Assembly (NCBI GenBank): GCA_008828725.1
Contig: MEHQ01003341.1
Location: 1 to 64,000, forward strand
Length of the DNA stretch: 64,000 bases
Source of the DNA: Saccharina japonica
Lineage: Eukaryota; Sar; Phaeophyceae; Laminariales; Laminariaceae
Direction: 5' to 3'
The stretch's first letter is position 1. Each line of letters opens with the position of its first letter. The notes beneath the pieces were generated by a model. That model was not told where the DNA came from. It saw only the letters and a list, made by a program, of their open reading frames with translations, and did not search any database. The position numbers and the translations under genes are program-made. Of this stretch, positions 22,901 to 32,600 are shown piece after piece.

Positions 22901-25900
22901 TGAAATAAATGACGCAGGAGTAGAAATAAATGCCTCCCTCCCCCTCTCCCTCCTTCCCTCCCTCCCTCTGTACCCCAAATATTTGGGTTGGCACGTAGAG
23001 ATTGGTGATAGTTGGTTAATGAGTAGTAGGGTAGGGGAGCTGCAGAAAATCAAAGACTGCTGTCTGCTTGCTTTTTGTGTGCCTGATGAAAACGGGAGTG
23101 CTCTTTCTATGCGCGGAGGGGTTTGCTATGCGTGAAGATCGTATACACCTCTATGCATACGTATAAGACACTGCGTTATACCAGGTATGCATACAAAGCA
23201 ACTGCGAACGTACTACTGCTCAGATAAGGTTATCATGGTTGGTACGGTGTTGGAAAATTCTTGGGCGTTGTGATATGATATGGATATGCGATGGAATGGA
23301 TGGAGTATCGATACAGAGTGAAAATATGTTTTGGGCGACTCAGATTGACTGCTGTAATGTATCAAAAAACGGGTGGCCCTGGGTTGTCGAGCTTCCACGC
23401 AGATCAATGATGGTGCTCTTCCGCCCTCCCTCCCTCCCTCCCTCCCTCCGTAGCAAATCAGTTATAGGTACGAGATGGTTCTGATCGTTCATTTATGTAG
23501 CACGCATGCTATGTACGTACTTGAAGCAGGAGGAGTATAAGCGGGGTAGGTGTTTTAACCACGTATTCATAGCAGTTACTCTGTGCTCTTTGTTGGCGAT
23601 GTGAAATATGCACTTGCACCTGTCTGATAACGGCACTCGAATCTTGATGAATACATTAATGGGTTTTGTCTTTCCGCGCACTACTACTGGTTGGTTAAAA
23701 CGCTATTCTTGTCATTGTTGTTTGGTGATACAATAGTACACTTCGAAGCTTGTCATGCACCCGGGTTTCCACCCTGTCATGTATCACTTTACTTGTGTGG
23801 AATATCGCTCGAAGGTTCTTGATGATACCAACAGCTCGTGGCAAGGGAAGATCGTGTTTCCCCGATGATAAGGTGGCATAAATAACTACTGCTGTAAGCT
23901 TGAAACCATAGCACGCGGTCGGATAGATTACGTTTGCGTATGAAATGAGGATTTGAGATTCATTCTTTTAGTTTTAGAGTCGATCTCAATGGTGATACCG
24001 TCTCTGGCTGTCTGGTCTGGGCGGTTTTTCTGACAGTTCAGAAAATACATTGATTGACTGGCTGGCTGATTGAACGAGGATTCGAGAATGGAGGATTTTG
24101 ATTGAGTTTTTGATCGGGCTGGTGGGGTTAAGGTTGGGTTGTGGTTTTTGATTGATGGTTTTCGGGCATTGAAAATTCTGCCTGGTTGCTGATTAAAATA
24201 GTGGATACTGCTGTGCGGATATACTGTTTTTGGTCGAACCGTGATCGGGAGCTGCATTGTTGATTGTCAGGGAGATATTCAATGATAAGAACGGCTGGTC
24301 TGGTAGTTCCGAGAATACATTGTACGGTATTGAGATTTGTATTGAGGATCTTTCAGGTTTTGAGATTCTTGCAACGTGCAGTAAATCTGAAGTTAGTATT
24401 ACTGGATAAACTTGTATCGACCTATTGACACCGAGCTGATGGCCATATGATTATCGAGGCCATATGCCTTAGTTTCGGCAGCTGAGTGTCTTGGAAGATT
24501 GTTGAAGTTTGAGCCAGTATGGTTTAGATTTTGGTATCTGAAGTTAGTACTACTGGATAAACTTGTATCGACCTATTGACACCGAGCTGATGGCCGTCTG
24601 ATTATCGAGGCCATATGCCCTAGTTTCGGCAGCTGAGTGTCTTGGAAGATTGTTGAAGTTTGAGCCAGTATGATTTAGATTTTGGCATTTGAGTTTGAAT
24701 GAATTTGCTTGAATTTCTGGTATTCACTACTTTGGATTTGCTTGAGGTTTTGGGAAATTGTGGTCCACTTTTCGGTACGTGAATTTGGAATGTGTGCTAT
24801 TGATTCGGGATGATGATTTGTGGTTTTCGGGACAGCTATGAGGTGTGACCAGGCTATGATATTGTGATGCTTCATTGCCATACTGTTCACCGTGCAGGGA
24901 GGATATTAGTTGATGGGACTGTACACCTGTTCGGTATGCATATTGCGGATGTGTGGTGTCGCACAGTATCGAATACAAAGCAGGGGGAGATATTGATTGT
25001 GCTTGTACTCGATACAGCAGTTACCATGGCGGTTACATATATTGGGGAGTTCATATACTTGGTGAGGCTTTATTGAGGTATAAATGAGTCCCTGGTTTCT
25101 CCCCCCTGACTTGATTTGCTTGACTTCGCCTCGACGAGGTCCACCTTCGAAGTCCCATAATATATAATATATATATATATATATATGTGGTTTATGGCTA
25201 CATGAGGAGCGCTCCAGCTCCCTGACCCTGCCTGCCTGTGTCAGTGCCCGCCATGCGCCTGAGGTCGTATCAATAGTGGAACATTTGTTTTGTCAAGAAA
25301 ACGAAACTAGCACTCGCCCCCGGGACGCGACGCGAGCACCGCCGAGGCCGCCTCGGGCAGGGTCGGGAGGGGCGAGCAAGGTAAGACAAGTCCAACAACA
25401 GCGCACCCAGAGGTAGGACTCAACATAAGTTAGCTCGGGTTCGTCCCAAAACCTACTTAATGTTAAGTACAAAAATCGACTTTCAACGCTCTGAGAGCCG
25501 ACCCCTTGCGTCATGATACACATATAGATATAGATGTATATGGAAATATGAAGGACCGCTCAGGTGCTTGCGGGGGTACTTCGGATCGTCTTCGCTTCAG
25601 ACCGGATTCCACTCGGAATCCCTTCGGCGCCCTCGCGATCGCTTTCTCGCCCGCTCTTCTCGAGAGTCGCGTCCCTGAACCTCCGCCCCTCATATTCCCC
25701 CCGCGCGCACTCTCGGGTCGCGCGCCGCCGCCGAGCGCGGCGACCTTCAATACGTAGGCTCTTGCGAGACGGCGGGACATCGAGACTTTTCTTCGAGGCA
25801 GCAAAATGGTATTTGCGGAACGTCGAGGCTGTTTCTTCGAGGCAGCAAGATTATTGTGAGATTTGTTTCTTGGAGATACTCGTACGTAGCGCGGTTCTAC

Positions 25901-28900
25901 GTACTTTTTCTGTGGATCTGTATATTGTTCCAGGATCTCGGGGGGGGGGGTTCCTTCGCGAGCTTCGATAGCTCTTTTCTTCGATAGCTCGGTCTCACAA
26001 ATGCGACCGCCTTCTCCCGACTACCTCCCTGAGCGGGTTGTCTTTAGTCCCTTCCACCCCGTCGGCCTTGCTTCGTCGGATACGAGTATGATACTACAGC
26101 AGCGAGCACAGCAGTCTTTGTACAGTAGTACAATGATAGGACAACAAAAAGCTCAGCTGAATTTCTCTCGGATGAATTCATAGCTACTACTGTAAACTGC
26201 TGTAGCTCCATTTTCAGGGTAGAAATATGTATGCTGTACTACAACAACAGCAGCAGTACCAGGTACGAGTACTGTATGTACGACGTAGCGAGCAGCAGCT
26301 GTAGTACCTACTGCTGTACAGCAGTACTACTGTTGTTGTAGTGTATAGTGCAGTACTACTGTTGTTGTAGTGTATAGTGCTGTAGATACTTGTAGATACG
26401 AGTCTGTTCAGACACGAGAGTCAGAGAAGAATTGAGACCCCCCCCTCGTTGTCAGCTTTTAAATATCTCGACTAAATCCACGCGGAACCGCTTGCTCGGC
26501 ACGAAGTGTTTTTTCCGAACGTACCAAAACTGAGCCCGCCACCGGGACCTCGACTGGTGCATTTCTGACAGAGACTGAGAAAGGAAGTTGCGAACTGAGT
26601 ATCAACACAGTTAGCGTTTCCTTCTTCCTGCAACACTTGCCATTGCCTTGGTTCTGCACGTATGCGTCAGATATCGAAACACGAGCGAGCGCCATCGGAT
26701 TGTCGTAAATAAGAAGGATGGTACCAAATAACTGATGTACCAGGTATATTGTCCTATCCGAAGCATGGGTGCCGGTGAAGGCCGGCACCCATGCGGAGCC
26801 CTTGTATAGATGTAATTTGCTCGTAATCTTACTGCTGTTGTACATCTATCTGTACATGTACCACAGGTACCTACAGAGCTCTGTCTCTCCGAGGAGGGAA
26901 AGGAAGACAACACACAACAAGCATGCACATACAAAAGCATGCCGTACCTCTTCTTCCGTGCCGCCCTCTTTGACCATAACAGTTTGGGTCGGCGCCCCAC
27001 CNCAACAGGAACCGAAAGGACCGTATTCGAAAGTAACCGTGTGGTGGGTATTCGAGGTTATGATAAGCCGTTATGCGAGTAGTCCGCCCGGGGCGCCTGA
27101 TTCTCTAGGGAATGCAACTCCGCTGCTTGGTTGGTTGGGTCTGTTTGTTTCGTGCCGCGTCCTGTGCATGCAGCGGTGAAAATACAGCAGCATTTTCTCA
27201 ATACGTACTACCAGTACAGCAGTACGGGATGCCTAACAAGAAACAGGCTAATATGAAAGCCAGGCTGAGATTTCGAGGAAAAAAATAAATTCCGGAGTGG
27301 TTATCTTGAATCTAGTGTAGAAATCGCTTTTTCTCAAATAAGAAATTCAGCCTGGACCGGATTTCCTGTTTATGGTTACGGAGTACCATATTAAATAGAA
27401 CTAAATATTGTTAGTAACAATTGAGGTAAATATATAGGTTTTTGTATCTACCGTTAGTCCCGAAATAGGTGTCCTGTACTGCTGTACTCTATAAAAGACC
27501 TCACATTTTCGACCAAACAACAGAAACAATAATTGGTATGGCGACACCAAAACGCGTCCACCGAACTCTGTGGCTTGGGCGCAGGCAGAAATAAGCTTAT
27601 CGCCCGGTACACGGCTTTCCTGCTGTCCAACACAAATAACGTCCCTCAGGGGGGGGGGACGCACGTGAATTTAGCTACATATAGGCATTCGTCCCTTTTT
27701 TTCCAAACCCACCACCCAAACACGCCTGCCCGTGGTCGATCTCCTCTGGTGCCATGTTCCCCCAATCCCCAAACCCCAAGCACGAACCGCCCAACCGTCC
27801 AGAGGCGCTGTCGTCGTCGTGCTCTCGATCGGACACCACACCGTCGAGACCAACTAACTCGTGGTCGACCTCACACACTCCCGGACCCGTGGCACTTCGT
27901 CCGTCTTCGAACTCCTGACCTTCGTGGTATTATTGTCTGTCTACTGCCGCCGTTCCCGCTACGAAGACCTATTGATCGTGCTTGGTACTCGATACAGCAG
28001 GTATGATGACGGTTACATATACTGGGGAGTTCCTATACTTGGTGAGGCTTTATTGAGGTATACATGAGTGCCTGGTTTCTCCCCCTTGCTTGACTTGCTC
28101 GACTTCGCCTCGATGCTGGCCTGCGAGGTCCGACGATAATATATATACGTGGTTTATGTCTACATGAGGAGAGCTCCAGCACCCTGACCCTGTCTGCCTG
28201 TGTCAGTGCCCGTGATGCGCCCGAGGTCGTATCAACACGCTATAGCGAGTCATTGTCGCTTATGATCTTGGGTTCCTTGGGGTATCAGGCAGTGCGAGGG
28301 TGGCTTCTTTCACGTCGAGATGGATGCCGCGGAGTTTGAAAGCTGGAAGACGGTGCAGCTGATGGGAGTTGTCGACAAACTTTATTGCGAGCGCCGCGTT
28401 CTGGTTGAACGCATCGTGAACTATGAAACTTGGGCTGTGCGTACTGGACGGGTTGCCGTGCTTGCGAACAAGAGGGCTCGTCTCACTGAGGTGGATATTC
28501 GGATCAACTCGGCTCAGCACCAGTTCAAGTGGCGGCAGGAAGTAATCCATCCGATACGACCGCAGCAACAGCGTGCCGCCTTTGCCAGACGTGAGCCGGC
28601 GCTGGTGGAGCCGCTTGCTGCTCGAAGCACGAGCAACGCAGGCCAGCAGCGGCAGCAGCAACAGCCGGAGCAGCAGCAGCATGAAGACGCGATGGATGGG
28701 GCTGCAGACACTGCGATGCAGGTGGCAGCCCTTCACGAGCAGGTGGAGGAGTTGATGAGAGGTCGTGAGGAGATGAGGAGAGAGTTAGCAGCAGCGAAGC
28801 TGGCAGCCCTTCGGAGGAAGATGATAGCGAAGCTGCGTGCCAGGCCGAGCGAGGCCCAGCGCGCTGATTTGGAGAGGACGGCGGTAGAGCAGAGGAGGAC

Positions 28901-29586
28901 AACAGCAGTTGGGACGATAGTGCGGCAACAAGGGCAGGAGGCCCACGCAAGCACGTTGACCACTGCTGTAAACCATACCCACTCTACGCCCATTCCCAAA
29001 CTTGATGTGGAAGTTACGAGGGGAGAGGAAGCGAAGAAGGCAGACGAAGAGAGAGAAGAAGAACAAGCTGTGGAGCTAGGTGCGGAGCAGACCTCTCGGA
29101 GCGGCAGCAGTGCACAGGATGGGCAGGAGGCCCTGCCGCAGCCGCATCCGATTGAGAGAAGCCCCTTTGAGCCGGTTTGTTAGGTGAGCCCGGGCGCGCA
29201 AGAGCAGGTGGCTCCGTTTGCGCGCCACGTTGAAACCCACCCCGCGGTGACGAGAGAGATACCGTCGCACGCGAGGGAGAAAGAGGTCGGAGAGATGGTT
29301 TTATGTACGAGTGGAAGGGGTCTCTGGAGGAGGAGCATAGAGTAGGAGATGGAGAGGACGGCGTTGGGATGGGCGGGGAGCAGGAGCATCAGCCATTGCC
29401 ACGGCCGCTGCCGCCACCGCCGCCCCTACCGCCGCCTCCGCCACCGCCACTCGCGGTTGGCACGCGTGCAGACCTCGAGGCGAAGCAGCACACCCTGGTA
29501 GTGGCGAGCCGCTTGGTACTGGCACACGGGGCCCTGTTATCATACGAACAACGGAAGCAGGAGGAAGAGGAGAACGAAGAGGAGGA

Positions 29587-29633
<47 letters not shown>

Positions 29634-32600
29634 GGAGCAAGGACGGGCGGGGCGGCGGCAAGCAGCACCACCTACAGCAAGGTTGTGTTTGGACCAGCAT
29701 GGAAGCTGGGCCGAGGTGGCGCCTGGGCGGTGGGCTCATCCTCCCGTTCAGCCCTGATTGAGGTATACGGGTTGTTTGTGCTGCTTGATTGATTGTTTTT
29801 TTTCTTGTTTTTGATGATGTTTTTTGTAGGTACGAGTATGCAACTATTAGTAGGTGTGTCGTAGGTTAGGCTTGTTTGGCCCACCTATTATTACACTGAA
29901 TACGAGTAGTTGGTTCAGTTGTCTTTCGTTATTTTGCGCGGGACAATGGACTACGTACTTGGCTTGGGGCTTGGGGGGGGATGATATATGATGCACGCAT
30001 GATAGGATTGAGTACGCACGTGACGACTTGACGAGCCGATATTATGTTTCGGTTGTGTGCTCTGCTCCGCCGCCGTGCTCGCTTCTTCTTGAATGCTGTG
30101 CTGAGTGCTGTCGTACTGCAGCACTTCTGAACTGCTGTTTGATAGCGTGCATAGTACACAAATACTGGTATTATAATTATATCGAAACCAGCAGGGCAAC
30201 GTACATGAAACATGCTCAGATGGTGTACTGCTGTGTCTGCCTTGAGACTATACTGCTGTACCTGTCTTGAGATACTATACTGTTGTTGGTATACCAGGAA
30301 TAAGCGCGCGGTGCTTTTCGTGAGTTGTGAGCGTGCGGTTATATACGTATATACGTACCCTGGCACCAGAGAAGAGCAGGGTCAGATATTTGCAAGTGGC
30401 CGTACTTGTTTTGAGCTTGAAATAAATGACGCAGGAGTAGAAATAAATGCCTCCCCTCCCCCTCTCCCTCCTTCCCTCCCTCCCTATGTACCCCAAAGAT
30501 TTGGGTTGACACGTAGAGATTGGTGATAGTTGGTTCATGAGTAGTAGGATAGGGGAGCTGCAGAAAATCAAAGACTGCTGTCTGCTTGCTTTTTGTGTGC
30601 CTGATGAAAACGGTAGTGCTCTTTCTATGCGCGGAGGGTTTTTCTATGCGTGAAGATCGTATACACCCCTATGCATACGTATAAGACACTGCGTTATACC
30701 AGGTATGCATACAAAGCAACTGCGTACTGCTCAGATAAGGTTACCATGGTTGGTACGGTGTTGAAAAATTCTGGGGCGTTGTGATATGATATGGATATGC
30801 GATGGAATGGATGGAGTATTGATACAGAGTGAACATATTTTTTTGGGCGACTCAGATTGACTGCTGTATGTCAAAACGGTGCCCTGGTTGTCGAGCTCAC
30901 GCAGATCAATGTGTGCTCTTCCGGCCTCCCTCCCTCCCTCCCTCCCTCCGTAGCGAATCAGTGAGATGTTTCTGATCATTTATTTATGTAGCACGCATGC
31001 TATGTAAGTACTTAAAGCAGGAGGAGTATAAGCGGGGTATAGGTGCTTTAACCACGTAATCATAGCAGTTTCTGTGCTCTTTGTTGGCGATGTGAAATAT
31101 GCACATGCACCTGTCTGACAACGGCGTTCGAATCTTGATAAATACATGAATGGGTTTTGTCTTTCCGCGCACTACTATTGGTTGGTTAAAACGCTGTTCT
31201 TAAGTCAATGTTGCTTGGTGATAAAATAGTACACTTCGAAGCTTGTCATGCACCCGGGTTTCCACCCTCTGTCATGCATCACTTTCCTTGTGTGGAAAAT
31301 CGCTCGAAGGTTCTTGATTATACCAGCAGCTCGTAGCAAGGGGAGATCACGTTTCCCCGATGATAAGTTGGCATAATAACTACTGCTGTAAGCTTGAAAC
31401 CATAGCACGCGGCCGGATAAATTACGTTTGCGTATGAATGAGGATTTGACATTTAATATTTTAGTCTTAGAATCAATCTCAATGGTGATACCGTCTCTGG
31501 CTGTCTGGCCTGGGCGGCTTTTCTGGTAGTTCGGAAAATACATTGATTTTGATTGACTGGTTGACCGACTGAATGAGGATTCGAGAATGGAGGATTTTGA
31601 TTGAGTTTCTGATTGGGCTTGTGGGGTTAAGGTTGGGTTGTGGCTTTTGATTGATGGTTTTCGGGCATTGAAAATTCTGCCTGTTTACTGATTAAAATAG
31701 TGGATACTGCTGTGCGGATATACTGTTTTTGGTCGAACCGTGATCGGAAGCTGCATTGTTGATTCTCAAGGAGATATTCAATGATAATAACGGCTGGTCT
31801 GGTAGTTCCGAGAATACATTGTACGGTATTGAGATTTGTATTGAGGACTTTGCAGGTTTTGAGATTCTTGCAACGTGCAGTAAATCTGAAGTTAGTACTA
31901 CTGGATAAACCTGTATCGACCTATTGACACCGAGCTGATGGCCGTCTGATTATCGAGGCCTATGCCCTAGTTTCGGCAGCTGAGTGTCTTGGAAGATTGT
32001 TGAAGTTTGAGCCAGTATGGTTTAGATTTTGGTATCTGAAGTTAGTACTACTGGATAAACCTGTATCGACCTATTGACACCGAGCTGATGGCCGTCTGAT
32101 TATCGAGGCCATATGCCCTAGTTTCGGCAGCTGAGTGTCTTGGAAGATTGTTGAAGTTTGAGCCAGTATGGTTTAGATTTTGGTATTTGAATTTGAATGA
32201 ATTTGCTTGAATTTCTGGTATTCAGTACTTTGAATTTGCTTGAGGTTTTGGGGAAATTGTGGTCCACTTTCGGTACGTGAATTTGGAATGTGTGATATTG
32301 ATTCGGGATGATGATTTGTGGTTTTCGGGACAGCTATGAGGTGTGACCATGCTATGATATTGTGATGCTTTATTGCCATATTGTTCACCATGCAGGGAGG
32401 ATGTTAGTTGATGGGACTGTACACCTGTTCGGTATGCATACTGCGGATGTGTGGTGTCGCACAGTATCGATTACAAAGCAGGGAGGATATTGATTGTGCT
32501 TGTACTCGATACAGCAGTTACCATGGCGGTTACATATATTGGGGAGTTCATATACTTGGTGAGGCTTTATTGAGGTATAAATGAGTCCCTGGTTTCTCCC

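Larger units (their letters stand above)
16777..25273 (+). mobile_element. LTR retroelement A, interrupted
   Basis: Left LTR start at 16777-16950, its remaining part at 20669-20765, internal region 20766-24992, right LTR 24993-25273. LTRs begin TTGAT and end ATCAA. A purine tract GCAGGGGGAGA precedes the right LTR, as a polypurine tract should. About 3.7 kb of foreign sequence (16.95-20.67 kb) splits the left LTR; without it the element is about 4.8 kb, the size of element B. It carries one gag-like ORF region but no protease, RT or integrase, so it is non-autonomous. No matching target duplication was found, which suggests later recombination at the right LTR. Confidence 0.65.
25274..27001. 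repeat. Duplicate of intron 1/exon 1 border region (copy X)
   Basis: Nearly identical to 32857-34557 (single substitutions, a 27-base tandem-unit difference at 26.31-26.37 kb, and a 2-base indel). It ends at the single N at 27002, after which the two copies share nothing. The last 54 bases (26948-27001, minus strand) are the 3' end of exon 1 with its GTACGG donor. Confidence 0.9.

Noticed and set aside
22334..23053. 239-codon minus-strand frame in element A
   Set aside because: The aligned region of element B does not preserve the frame (145 codons, different limits), so there is no sign of selection.
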